Assembly: GCA_963789515.1 (NCBI GenBank) | Contig: CAWBKW010000008.1 | Span: forward strand, 1-64,000 | Direction: 5' to 3' | Length of the DNA stretch: 64,000 bases | Origin: JBAXEO01 sp963789515 | GTDB taxonomy: Bacteria; Actinomycetota; Coriobacteriia; Anaerosomatales; JAAXUF01 | In this document: positions 26,528 to 34,369 of the stretch, one piece after another | Position numbering within the stretch: position 1 is the stretch's first letter | Layout of the letters: each line of letters opens with the position of its first letter | The notes under the pieces: generated by a model | The model's database searches: none | What the model was told of the DNA's origin: nothing | The model's input: the letters and a program-made list of their open reading frames with translations, nothing else | Translations under genes and position numbers: made by a program

Positions 26528-27967
26528 ATGGCATCCAAGCACCCAGCCGAGAAGAAGAGGACGCCGGCGCAGGCGCACCTCGACAACGTCGCGGCCAACC
26601 TCCAGCTCGTCGCCGACATGGGCTACGGGGACGTCGCGCTCGCCGTGCCCGGTGCCGACGGCCGGTTGGCCGTGATCGCGGACGCGCGTCCCAACACCGC
26701 GGTCGCGCCCATCGCCACCAGCCGCGTCGGGCGCGTGCTCGATGCGGCCGAGGAGCCCGAGGCCTACTCGGCGTTCAAGACCGGCGAACCCGTGTCCGGC
26801 GCGCGCCGGCGCGTGGCTCGCGGGATCACGTACTCGACCTCGGCGTGGCCCATCGGCGAGGGGAGCGCCCGCGCCGTGGTGCTCCGCGACCTTGCCGAGC
26901 AGGTCGCCGACTCCGCCGGCGCCATGGAGGCCGCGTTCATGGACGTGGCCGAGGAACTACTCGACGCTCTGCGGGGCGGACCGATCCTCGATGCGCGCGG
27001 CGGTGAGCCGTTCTCGGCGATTCGTACCGCGGGCGACGGTGTCATTCGCGTCGGGCCTCTCGGCACCATCGCCTATGCATCGCCCAACGCCGTCAACATC
27101 ATGCGACTGGCCGGCGTAGACACCGAACTGACCGGCATGAAGGCGTCGGGCCTGCCGGGAGGCGGTTTCGGCATCGGGCCGGTGCTTGGTACCGGCGGCG
27201 GCATCTCTGTCGAGACACCGGTCGCCGAGCGGGTGCTCGGCTACCGAACGATCGACCTCCCGGCAGGTGCCCTCGTTCTCGTCGAAGACCTCACCGAGGC
27301 GCACCGCCGCGAGCAGGAGATCAAGGTCAAGGACGCGACCATCCGCGAGGTCCACCACCGGGTGAAGAACAACCTCCAGACGATCGCCTCACTTCTGCGC
27401 ATCCAGGCTCGGCGGAGCGACTCGCCCGAGGTCCGCCGAGCGCTCGCCGAGGCGACAGAGCGAGTCGGTGCGATGGCGGTCGTCCACGATCTGCTGGCGG
27501 GGTCCGACGAGGAACGCGTCGACTTCGCTCACGTCGCAACGACCGTCGTGGACCTGGTTCACCGAGGACTCGTCGGCGAAGGACACCACGTCGCAGTCAG
27601 TGTCGAAGGCCAGACCGGCGAGGTCGATGCGCGAACGGCCACCTCGCTCGCCCTGGCGCTCGCAGAGCTCGTCCACAACGCCCTCGAGCACGGAGTCGGC
27701 GATCGAGAGAACGGTCGGGTCGACGTGACGACGCGTCGGGTCAAGGGCGAGCTGGTACTCACGGTTCGCGACGACGGCGCGGGACTTCCCGACGGGTTCG
27801 AGGGTGTTCGTTCGGCGCATCTCGGCCTGGCGATAGTGCGGACGGTGGTCGAGGACGACCTTCGCGGTACCATCTCCTTCTCCGGAGGGCGCGGCACTAC
27901 GGTGACGGTGCGCGTTCCCGCAACGGAATCTGCCGGGCCGATACCGACCACCACGATTGAGGAGTAG
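26528..27967 (+). CDS. pdtaS: PdtaS-like sensor histidine kinase
   Basis: A soluble 479-residue kinase with no membrane segment. The N-terminal about 145 residues fit the H_kinase_N/GAF-like domain of PdtaS, followed by a PAS-like region (about 165-260), then a HisKA_2 dimerisation helix with phospho-accepting histidine in REVHHRVKNNLQTIASLLRI, and an ATPase domain with ELVHNALEHG (N box), DDGAGLP (G1) and GRGTTVTVR. PdtaS kinases phosphorylate the ANTAR regulator PdtaR, encoded four bases downstream. The ATG has no Shine-Dalgarno and directly follows a -10 box. Confidence 0.9.
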   Translation: MASKHPAEKKRTPAQAHLDNVAANLQLVADMGYGDVALAVPGADGRLAVIADARPNTAVAPIATSRVGRVLDAAEEPEAYSAFKTGEPVSGARRRVARGITYSTSAWPIGEGSARAVVLRDLAEQVADSAGAMEAAFMDVAEELLDALRGGPILDARGGEPFSAIRTAGDGVIRVGPLGTIAYASPNAVNIMRLAGVDTELTGMKASGLPGGGFGIGPVLGTGGGISVETPVAERVLGYRTIDLPAGALVLVEDLTEAHRREQEIKVKDATIREVHHRVKNNLQTIASLLRIQARRSDSPEVRRALAEATERVGAMAVVHDLLAGSDEERVDFAHVATTVVDLVHRGLVGEGHHVAVSVEGQTGEVDARTATSLALALAELVHNALEHGVGDRENGRVDVTTRRVKGELVLTVRDDGAGLPDGFEGVRSAHLGLAIVRTVVEDDLRGTISFSGGRGTTVTVRVPATESAGPIPTTTIEE

Positions 27968-27971
27968 CCGC

Positions 27972-28541
27972 GTGCGCGTGCTTATCGCCGAGGACGAGGC
28001 ACTCATACGAATGGATCTCCGCGAGATGCTCGAAGAGGAGGGCCACGAGATCGTCGCCGAGGCCCGCGACGGCGCCGAGGCGATCAGCTTCGCTCGGTCG
28101 CTGGCCCCCGACATCGTGTTCATGGACATCAACATGCCCGGTGTCACCGGCATCGAGGCGGCAGAGGTGATCGGCTCCGAGCGGATCGCGCCCGTCGTGA
28201 TGGTCACCGCGTTCTCGCAGGGCGCGTACGTCGAGCAGGCAGCAGCGGCCGGCGCGATGGCCTATGTCGTCAAGCCGTTCACCCGTACCGACGTGCTGCC
28301 GGCGATGTCGCTCGCAATCGCACGTTTCGCCGAAGCCTCCGCGCTTGCCGCGGAGGTCGAGGACTTGGAAGAGCGCTTGGAGACGCGCAAGGTGGTGGAC
28401 CGCGCAAAGGGGATACTGATGGCGCGCGGCATGTCGGAGCCGGACGCGTTCAAGCGGCTCCAGAAGCTCGCGATGGACAAGCGCAAGCCGCTCCGTGACA
28501 TCGCCGAGGCGGTCATCATCGCCTCTGAGGCCGAGGGGTAA
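27972..28541 (+). CDS. pdtaR: PdtaR-like response regulator with ANTAR RNA-binding domain
   Basis: 189 residues: receiver domain 1-120 with acidic pair ED (IAEDEALIR), phospho-aspartate in DIVFMDINMPG, threonine in MVTAFS and lysine in VVKPFTR; then an ANTAR domain of about 60 residues (VDRAKGILMARGMSEPDAF). ANTAR proteins bind paired hexaloop hairpins in nascent RNA and stop terminator formation. A hairpin pair fitting that rule lies in front of the HdrBC-glutamate synthase operon (32911-32956), making it a likely target. I chose GTG at 27972, preceded by GAGGAG; TTG at 27957 would swallow that site. Confidence 0.93.
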   Translation: MRVLIAEDEALIRMDLREMLEEEGHEIVAEARDGAEAISFARSLAPDIVFMDINMPGVTGIEAAEVIGSERIAPVVMVTAFSQGAYVEQAAAAGAMAYVVKPFTRTDVLPAMSLAIARFAEASALAAEVEDLEERLETRKVVDRAKGILMARGMSEPDAFKRLQKLAMDKRKPLRDIAEAVIIASEAEG

Positions 28542-28658
28542 CGCAGATCGCCGCGAAGGCCGCTGTGAAGTTCGCGGCGACGTTGCGCGCAGCGCCTCGG
28601 CCCACCGCATGCTACTATTTCAAGGCAATGTAGCCAATATGCCTTGGGGAGTAAGCAG

Positions 28659-29117
28659 ATGGACGCGACTGACCTTGAAGTGGTTAATGCCCTGGTGCAC
28701 GACGGGCGTATGACCTTCTCGGAGCTGGCCGACCGTATCGGCATGTCGGGTCCGTCGACCGCCGAGCGAGTCCGCCGACTCGAAGCCTCGGGAACCATCG
28801 TCGGCTACTCGGCGACCCTGGACCCGGAGGCCGTCGGTGCAGACCTGGCCGCCTTCGTCTCGGTGACCCTGTCCGGACCGAGCGCCCGCGAGGCGTTCTT
28901 CGATGCGCTGAAGGACGAGCCCGGAGTCCTCGAGCTGCACCACGTGGCGGGAGAGGGCGACTACCTGCTCAAGGTGCGTTGCGCGAACACGAGAGAGCTC
29001 GAGCGGCTTGTGAGCGAGCGCATCAAGGGAGTCGAAGGCGTTTCGCAGACGCGTACGACCGTCGTGCTGTCTACCGTGTTCGAGCGGCCGCTTCAGGCAT
29101 CCGGCCGACGTGACTGA
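28659..29117 (+). CDS. Lrp/AsnC family transcriptional regulator
   Basis: 152 residues. The N-terminal winged helix (DLEVVNALVHDGRMTFSELA, then TAERVRRLEASGTIVGY) is followed by the RAM/ligand-binding domain with VLELHHVAGEGDYLLKVR. Lrp proteins sense amino acids and control their metabolism or export. The following gene, overlapping by 8 bases, encodes a LysE-type amino-acid exporter, a common Lrp partner. ATG 28659 has GGGGAG about 9 bases upstream. Confidence 0.9.
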   Translation: MDATDLEVVNALVHDGRMTFSELADRIGMSGPSTAERVRRLEASGTIVGYSATLDPEAVGADLAAFVSVTLSGPSAREAFFDALKDEPGVLELHHVAGEGDYLLKVRCANTRELERLVSERIKGVEGVSQTRTTVVLSTVFERPLQASGRRD

Positions 29118-29744
29118 CACGGTGACGCTGTTCGCGAGGACCTTCGCGATCGGAATCGCGGTCGCTGCGCCCGTCGGGGCGATGGGCGTGCTCTGCATCC
29201 AGCGCGTGCTCTCGCACGGATGGCGGGCAGGTGCGGCCACAGGGGCAGGGATCGCATCCGCAGACGCCCTCTTCGCCGGGCTCGCCGCGTTCGGTCTGAC
29301 GGCGCTCGCGCAGCACTCGTGTCGTTCCAGACGCCCCTGCGAATCGGGGGCGGGGTCGTCCTCGTCTGGCTGGGCTGGCGTGCGATCATCACTCCGCCCG
29401 TGCACGAGGCCGCGGTCGCGGGCGGCGGCTGGCGGGCCGGGTCTCTGTACGCGAGCGCATTCGCGCTCACCCTGACGAACCCCATGACCATCATGGCCTT
29501 CGGTGCGGTGTTCGCCAGTGCGGGGCTGACTGCCGAAGCCACCCTGGCCTCGGCAGGCGTGGCCACGCTCGGCGTCGCGCTGGGCTCCCTCTCGTGGTGG
29601 CTCGCCCTCAGTACCGGCGTGGCACTGATGCGCCACAAGGTGAGCGATTCCGGCGTTCGCCGAGTGAACCGCGCCTCCGGGGCGGTCGTGGTCGGATTCG
29701 GGCTGCTTGCGGTGGGAGCGGGTGTCGCCGGGCTTCTCGGCTAG
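29110..29744 (+). CDS. LysE/RhtB-type amino-acid exporter, frame-disrupted
   Basis: The N-terminal part (FAIGIAVAAPVGAMGVLCIQR, then GAGIASADALFAGLAAFGL) is in one frame from GTG 29110. The rest (FQTPLRIGGGVVLVWLGWRA, LTLTNPMTIMAFGAVFA) is in another frame that runs to 29744. Together they make the six-helix LysE fold with its APVGP-like and TNP motifs. The join lies at about 29305-29325 and is explained by one missing base. Either a sequencing error or a recent mutation; both halves keep normal coding character. Confidence 0.82.
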
Positions 29745-29751
29745 TGCGCCG

Positions 29752-31080
29752 CTAGAGCAGCGGCAGGTACTCCTCGACCTCCCACTGCGTGACGCGGGTG
29801 CGGTACTGGTGCCACTCGATTCGCTTGTTGCGGATGAGCCACCTGAAGACCGGTTCGCCCAGCGCTTCTCTGAGCAGATCGCTCTTCTCCAACTCGTCGA
29901 TCGCCTCCTTGAGGCTCTCGGGAAGCTGTCCGATTCCGGCTGCAGCGCGCTGCTCCGCACTCATCTCGTAGACGTCGTCGGTGACATCGGCAGGCAGCTC
30001 CAGACCGCGCTCTATTCCGTCGAGACCGGCGGCGAGCATGACCGAGAAGGCCAGATAGGGGTTACAGGCAGGGTCGGGCGAGCGCAACTCGATCCGGGTC
30101 GCCTTCTCCTTGCCGGGTTTGTACATGGGCACGCGTACGAGCGCGGAGCGGTTGCGATGCGCCCAACAGATGTGCACAGGGGCTTCGTATCCCGAGACCA
30201 GCCGCTTGTAGGAGTTGACCCACTGGTTGGTCACGGCGCTGATCGCACGGGCGTGGTGCAGGAGCCCGGCGATGTAGTGTTTGGCGGTCTGGGACAGGTG
30301 GTACTCATCGGCGGGGTCGTAGAACGCGTTGGATTCGCCCCTGAACAGCGACTGGTGCACGTGCATTCCATTGCCCGCCTCGCCGTACATCGGCTTGGGC
30401 ATGAAGGTCGCGTAGAGATCACTCAGCTGTGCCACCTCCTTGACCACCAGGCGGTAGGTCATCACCCCGTCGGCCATCTTGAGCGCCTCGTTGTAGCGAA
30501 GATCGATCTCGTGCTGGCTTGGGCCGACCTCGTGGTGGCTGTACTCGACCTGGATTCCGAAGCTCTTGAGGGTCCGAACCGTCTGGTTGCGAAGGTCGAC
30601 GGCGAGGTCGCGCGTGGTCTGGTCGAAGTAGGTGCCGTGATCGACCACCTCAGGGGAGACATCGTTCTTGAGGTAGTAGTACTCAAGCTCGGGACCGACG
30701 AAGAACGTGAAGCCGAGGTCTGCCGCGCGCTTCAGGTTGCGCTTGAGCACGTAGCGGGGATCGCCCTCGTAGGGGGTTCCGTCCGGGCGCACGATGTCGC
30801 AGAACATGGTCGCGACCGGCTGGCCGTCCTGTCGCCACGGCAGGATCTGCAGCGTCGTGGGGTCGGGCATCGCCACCATGTCCGACTCCTCGATACGCGC
30901 GAATCCCTGGATCGAAGAGCCGTCGAAGCCCATACCTTCGGACATGGCCGTGTCGAGTTCATCAACCGTGATGACGAAGGTCTTGAGGAAGCCGAGAACA
31001 TCGGTGAACCACAGATGGATGAACTCGACATTCTGGTCGACGATCCGGGCGGCGGCCTCGGTGCGAAGGTGGCTCGGCAT
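29752..31080 (-). CDS. glnA: Glutamine synthetase type I (GSI-alpha), first copy
   Basis: 442 residues, making glutamine from glutamate, ammonia and ATP. Visible active-site elements are GMGFDGSSIQGF (latch loop), VGPELEYYYL, EVGPSQHEIDL, GNGMHVHQSLF and RIELRSPDP. The length and C-terminus resemble Bacillus-type GSI-alpha, and the NLYDLP adenylylation tyrosine motif of GSI-beta is absent (it reads DDVYEMS). The gene is convergent with the LysE-type gene and divergent from the FMN protein at 31218. Three GAAAC-like boxes lie 22-48 bases before the start. Confidence 0.96.
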   Translation of the reverse strand: MPSHLRTEAAARIVDQNVEFIHLWFTDVLGFLKTFVITVDELDTAMSEGMGFDGSSIQGFARIEESDMVAMPDPTTLQILPWRQDGQPVATMFCDIVRPDGTPYEGDPRYVLKRNLKRAADLGFTFFVGPELEYYYLKNDVSPEVVDHGTYFDQTTRDLAVDLRNQTVRTLKSFGIQVEYSHHEVGPSQHEIDLRYNEALKMADGVMTYRLVVKEVAQLSDLYATFMPKPMYGEAGNGMHVHQSLFRGESNAFYDPADEYHLSQTAKHYIAGLLHHARAISAVTNQWVNSYKRLVSGYEAPVHICWAHRNRSALVRVPMYKPGKEKATRIELRSPDPACNPYLAFSVMLAAGLDGIERGLELPADVTDDVYEMSAEQRAAAGIGQLPESLKEAIDELEKSDLLREALGEPVFRWLIRNKRIEWHQYRTRVTQWEVEEYLPLL

Positions 31081-31101
31081 TCGGGGTTCACGCTCCTCAA
31101 T

Positions 31102-31128
31102 GTTTCGGGTGTATTTCGAGAGTGTTTC
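31102..31128. promoter_or_regulatory. GlnR-type boxes between glnA (minus) and the FMN glutamate-synthase-like gene (plus)
   Basis: Read on the minus strand: GAAAC-N6-GAAAT-N6-GAAAC, three five-base boxes with exact 11-base spacing (31124-31128, 31113-31117, 31102-31106). This fits the half-site pattern of actinobacterial GlnR (gTnAC-N6-GaAAC repeats). On the plus strand a CAATAT at 31139-31144 lies 10 bases beyond the last box and could be the -10 of the FMN gene. Confidence 0.6.
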
Positions 31129-31154
31129 ATACAGATTGCAATATCAACCAAAAT

Positions 31155-31188
31155 GCCGCATAAATGCTGCAACCGCAATCGAGTGCGG
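31155..31188 (+). promoter_or_regulatory. Possible ANTAR-type hairpin pair in the leader of the FMN gene
   Basis: CCGCA-[ATCGAG]-TGCGG at 31173-31188 is a perfect five-pair stem with a six-base loop having A at position 1 and G at position 4, the ANTAR-target rule. Just before it, GCCGC-[ATAAAT]-GCTGC at 31155-31170 is a weaker hairpin with one mismatch and no G at loop position 4. No terminator follows; the ribosome-binding site lies about 15 bases downstream. Confidence 0.35.
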
Positions 31189-31217
31189 AGAGCCCAGACA
31201 GGGGAGGGGTACCTCGC

Positions 31218-32810
31218 ATGAATCTGCAGTGTCCGAAGGGTAGCGACGCCACGCAGACGGCGAATCGCTCGAAGGATGTAGTTCCCGGCTCGGGGCTCTG
31301 TGCCCGTTGCGTAGATGGCTGTCGCGGCAACTGCGAGGTCTTCAAGTCGTCGTTCCGAGGGCGAGAGGTCATCTACCCCGGTCCGTTCGGCGAGGTGACT
31401 GCCGGCGGCGACAAGGACTATCCCATCGACTACTCCCACCTCAACATCCAGGGTTACGCGCTCGGCGCGAAGGGTCTACCCGACGGCGTGGTGGGAGACC
31501 CCGACAACACGCTGTTCCCCATGGTCAGCACCGAGACCGTCTTCGGCGACACCAACAAGGTCAAGATGAAGGTGCCGATCTTCACCGGAGCGCTCGGCTC
31601 AACTGAGATCGCCCGCAAGAACTGGGAGCACTTCGCTGTGGGTGCGGCGATTTCCGGCGTTTCGATCGTGTGCGGAGAAAACGTGTGCGGCATCGACCCC
31701 GCACTCGAGCTCGACAAGCATGGCAAGGTCGCCAACGCCCCCGACATGAAGCGCCGCGTGGAGCTGTTCCGCCGCTATCAGCAGGACGGCTACGGTGACA
31801 TTCTCGTCCAGATGAACGTCGAGGACACCCGGTTGGGCGTCGCCGAGTACTGCGTCGAGAAGCTCGGCGTGACCACGATGGAGCTCAAGTGGGGCCAGGG
31901 GGCCAAGTGCATCGGCGGCGAGATCAAGGTCAACAGCCTCGATCGTGCGCTTGAACTCCAGAAGCGCGGCTACCTGGTGACTCCCGACCCGTCGGACCCC
32001 GCGATCAAGGCCGCCTTCTCCGACGGAGCCATCCGCCAGTTCGAGCGTCATAGCCGGCTCGGCTTCGTCGAGGAGGATGCGTTCTATGCCGAGGTGCAGC
32101 GTCTGCGCGACCTCGGCGTTCAGCGCGTGACGCTCAAGACCGGGGCCTACCCGATGCGCGAGCTGGCCATGGCCATCAAGTGGGCGTCGAACGCCAGGAT
32201 CGACCTGCTCACCATCGACGGGGCACCCGGCGGAACCGGCATGAGCCCATGGCGCATGATGGAGGAGTGGGGCGTGCCGACCTTCTACCTCCAGTGCATG
32301 GCCAACGAACTTCTCGAGAAGCTTGCCGGTCAGGGCGCCTTCATTCCCGATATCGCGATGGCCGGCGGTTTCTCGACCGAGGACCACGTGTTCAAGGTCC
32401 TCGCGCTGGGTGCGCCGCACACCAAGGCCGTCTGCATGGGCCGCGCGCTCATGATCCCCGGGTTTGTCGGCAAGAACATCGAGCTGTGGATGCAGGAGCA
32501 GGACCTGCCCAAGTCCGTCTCGGCGTTCGGTACGACCAAGGAAGAGATCTTCGTCACCTACGAGAGCCTCAAGGCCGAGTATGGCAACGAGGCGGACAAG
32601 TTCCCCATGGGAGCTCTCGGCATCTATACCTACTCCGACAAGATCAAGGTCGGCCTGCAGCAGTTGATGAGCGGCTCGCGCAACATGCGCCTCGACACGA
32701 TCGGTCGTTGCGACCTGATGGCGCTCACGCGCGATTCGGCCGAGATCTCGGGCATCCCGTTCGTCACCGATGCGTATCGCGACGAGGCGATGCGGATCAT
32801 CGAGGGCTAG
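31218..32810 (+). CDS. FMN-binding glutamate synthase-family protein with N-terminal cysteine cluster
   Basis: 530 residues with the glutamate synthase central FMN domain: KWGQGAKCIGGEIK, TIDGAPGGTGMSP, and IAMAGGFSTEDHVFKVLALGA, which bind 2-oxoglutarate/iminoglutarate and FMN. The N-terminus holds a cysteine group (CARCVDGCRGNC) that may carry an iron-sulfur cluster. It lacks glutaminase and GXGXG domains. It is separated by a terminator from the full split glutamate synthase at 33-38 kb, so it may be a second synthase or another FMN amidotransferase-type enzyme. ATG 31218 follows GGGGAGGGG. Confidence 0.8.
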   Translation: MNLQCPKGSDATQTANRSKDVVPGSGLCARCVDGCRGNCEVFKSSFRGREVIYPGPFGEVTAGGDKDYPIDYSHLNIQGYALGAKGLPDGVVGDPDNTLFPMVSTETVFGDTNKVKMKVPIFTGALGSTEIARKNWEHFAVGAAISGVSIVCGENVCGIDPALELDKHGKVANAPDMKRRVELFRRYQQDGYGDILVQMNVEDTRLGVAEYCVEKLGVTTMELKWGQGAKCIGGEIKVNSLDRALELQKRGYLVTPDPSDPAIKAAFSDGAIRQFERHSRLGFVEEDAFYAEVQRLRDLGVQRVTLKTGAYPMRELAMAIKWASNARIDLLTIDGAPGGTGMSPWRMMEEWGVPTFYLQCMANELLEKLAGQGAFIPDIAMAGGFSTEDHVFKVLALGAPHTKAVCMGRALMIPGFVGKNIELWMQEQDLPKSVSAFGTTKEEIFVTYESLKAEYGNEADKFPMGALGIYTYSDKIKVGLQQLMSGSRNMRLDTIGRCDLMALTRDSAEISGIPFVTDAYRDEAMRIIEG

Positions 32811-32834
32811 AACCGCACTCTATCGGGACGTGGA

Positions 32835-32860
32835 GAGGGGCCGGCTCAGGCCCCTCCCTT
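32835..32860 (+). terminator. Intrinsic terminator after the FMN gene
   Basis: GAGGGGCC (32835-32842), six-base loop, GGCCCCTC (32849-32856), followed by CCTTCGTTT. A perfect eight-pair GC stem with a modest T-rich tail. Confidence 0.7.
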
Positions 32861-32861
32861 C

Positions 32862-32877
32862 GTTTCCGTGACGTTTC
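32862..32877. promoter_or_regulatory. GlnR-type box pair upstream of the HdrBC-glutamate synthase operon
   Basis: GTTTC (32862-32866), six bases, GTTTC (32873-32877), equal to GAAAC-N6-GAAAC on the other strand. The second box ends 19 bases before the TATACT -10 at 32897, so a bound activator would sit at and upstream of the -35 region. Confidence 0.6.
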
Positions 32878-32896
32878 GTTCCCCTCGCGTGCGTGC

Positions 32897-32902
32897 TATA
32901 CT
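32897..32902 (+). promoter_or_regulatory. -10 box of the HdrBC-glutamate synthase operon
   Basis: TATACT, with expected transcription start near 32908-32909, two or three bases before the first leader hairpin. There is no good -35 hexamer (TTCGTT 16 bases upstream at best), consistent with activator dependence. Confidence 0.6.
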
Positions 32903-32910
32903 CCCCGAAC

Positions 32911-32956
32911 CAGCACAACGGCGTGCTGAATCGAAGATGACGAGCAGAGTCGCTCG
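32911..32956 (+). promoter_or_regulatory. ANTAR-target tandem hairpins (antitermination leader)
   Basis: Hairpin 1 is CAGCAC-[AACGGC]-GTGCTG at 32911-32928. Hairpin 2 is CGAGC-[AGAGTC]-GCTCG at 32941-32956, after a 12-base linker. Both have perfect stems and six-base loops with A at position 1 and G at position 4, the known recognition pattern of ANTAR proteins such as EutV and NasR. Hairpin 2 shares bases 32955-32956 with the terminator that follows, so the two folds compete. PdtaR at 27972 is the obvious candidate binder. Confidence 0.75.
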
Positions 32957-32998
32957 CCCGACCCCGAACCGGGGGTTGAGCGGGCGTTTTCGTTTTCT
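32955..32998 (+). terminator. Attenuator terminator in the HdrBC operon leader
   Basis: CGCCCG and ACCCC (32955-32965) pair with GGGGT (32972-32976) and CGGGCG (32981-32986), with a small bulge, followed by TTTTCGTTTTC. It lies between the promoter and the ATG at 33029 of the same operon, so it would end transcription early unless the preceding hairpin forms. Confidence 0.8.
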
Positions 32999-33028
32999 TC
33001 TTGTGGGTCACGACGAAAGGCGAGTCAC

Positions 33029-34369
33029 ATGAAGGAGTTCGCGGTCTTCTGGGGGTGTACGATCCCGGCGCGGTTCCCGTTCATCGAGAAGGCGACGCGG
33101 GTCATGTTCGACGACCTCGGCGCCCGCATCCACGAGCTGGAAGGTCACACCTGCTGCCCCGAGGGCACGTTGGTCAAGGCGAATGATCCCGATGCGTTCT
33201 ACACGACGGCAGCGCGCAACCTGGCGCTTGTGGAGAACGCGGGACTCGATGTCGTCACGCCGTGCAACGGCTGCTACTCCACCTTCAAGGAGTGCCAGAG
33301 CCACCTCAAGACGCACTGGCGCGAGGCCGAGGTGATCAACGAGCGGCTCGCGACGGAGGGCCTGCACTACGACGGCAGACTCAATATCGTCCACTTCGTC
33401 GAGTGGCTCGCCGACTCCATGGGTGCCGGGCTCGTCGCCAGCGGCGCCAAGAAGAACTTCTGGGGCATGCGCATCGCGGTGCACTACGGTTGCCACCTTC
33501 TGCGTCCCCAGCCCGCCGTGCGTTGGGACGATCCGCTCAACCCGACGAAGTTCGAGGATCTTGTCCGGGCGCTCGGCGCGACGGTTGTGGACTACCCCAC
33601 CAAGATGCAGTGTTGCGGCGGTGCGCTCGACCGTGTCGGCGAGCGCGACTCCTCGCTCGCGTTCTGCCGTCGCAAGCTCCACGACCTGCAGAACCACGAT
33701 GTGGATGCGCTGATCGTCGGCTGTCCAAGCTGCTTCCAGCAGTTCGATCTGAACCAGGCCGCGCTCCAGCGCGCCAACGAGAACGTCAACGTACCCGTCC
33801 TCTACCTGTCCGAGCTCATCGGCCTTGCGTACGGACACGAGCCGGAAGAGCTCGGCCTCGACATGCACCGTGTGAGCGTTCAGCCGTTTCTCGATAAGTG
33901 GGCTGCCCGCTCGGCCGACAAGGCCACGCTCGCACTCGACTTCGACGTCGCGATGCTCAACAAGTGCGACAACTGCCGTGCGTGCAAGGACGACTGTCCG
34001 GTCTGCAAGATCGACCCGACATTCCGGCCGAACGACATCATCGCGGAACTCGTGAAGGGCAACCTCGACCAGGTGATCGCCGACGGCCAGCTCTGGAAGT
34101 GCCTCGAGTGCTACACCTGCACCGAACTCTGCCACTCGGACATCGGGATGGCCGAGACATTCCGCAAGCTCAAGGAGATCTCTCTGCGCGAAGGCGCGGG
34201 TCCGGACTCCGTATCCCAGTCCTACCAGATGTTCCTTGACACGGGCAGGCTCGGTGAGCCGAAGCAGGGTGCCCGCAAGAAGCTGGGACTCGAGCAGCTT
34301 CCCGTCAGCGGCGGCGATGTGGTCGCCCGGATGATGGCGTGCGAGATCGACTCCAAGGAGTGTGAGTGA
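33029..34369 (+). CDS. HdrB-HdrC fusion (heterodisulfide reductase-like iron-sulfur protein)
   Basis: 446 residues. Residues 1-290 hold two CCG domains of HdrB: GCTIPAR, HTCCPEG and TPCNGCY form the first; HYGCHLLRP, MQCCGGALD and VGCPSCF the second. These bind non-cubane [4Fe-4S] clusters. Residues about 310-380 are HdrC-like with two [4Fe-4S] sites, CDNCRACKDDCPVCK and CLECYTCTELCH. The usual order in methanogens is separate HdrC and HdrB; here they are joined, B first. The gene opens the operon with gltB1-gltB2-gltB3, and no GltD flavoprotein is present, so it may supply electrons to glutamate synthase. Expression seems controlled by GlnR-type boxes and an antitermination leader. Confidence 0.88.
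   Translation: MKEFAVFWGCTIPARFPFIEKATRVMFDDLGARIHELEGHTCCPEGTLVKANDPDAFYTTAARNLALVENAGLDVVTPCNGCYSTFKECQSHLKTHWREAEVINERLATEGLHYDGRLNIVHFVEWLADSMGAGLVASGAKKNFWGMRIAVHYGCHLLRPQPAVRWDDPLNPTKFEDLVRALGATVVDYPTKMQCCGGALDRVGERDSSLAFCRRKLHDLQNHDVDALIVGCPSCFQQFDLNQAALQRANENVNVPVLYLSELIGLAYGHEPEELGLDMHRVSVQPFLDKWAARSADKATLALDFDVAMLNKCDNCRACKDDCPVCKIDPTFRPNDIIAELVKGNLDQVIADGQLWKCLECYTCTELCHSDIGMAETFRKLKEISLREGAGPDSVSQSYQMFLDTGRLGEPKQGARKKLGLEQLPVSGGDVVARMMACEIDSKECE

Noticed and set aside
32903..33000. Glutamine (glnA-type) riboswitch in the HdrBC leader
   Set aside because: The conserved glnA-motif core could not be found, while two A1/G4 hexaloop hairpins and a terminator explain the leader better.
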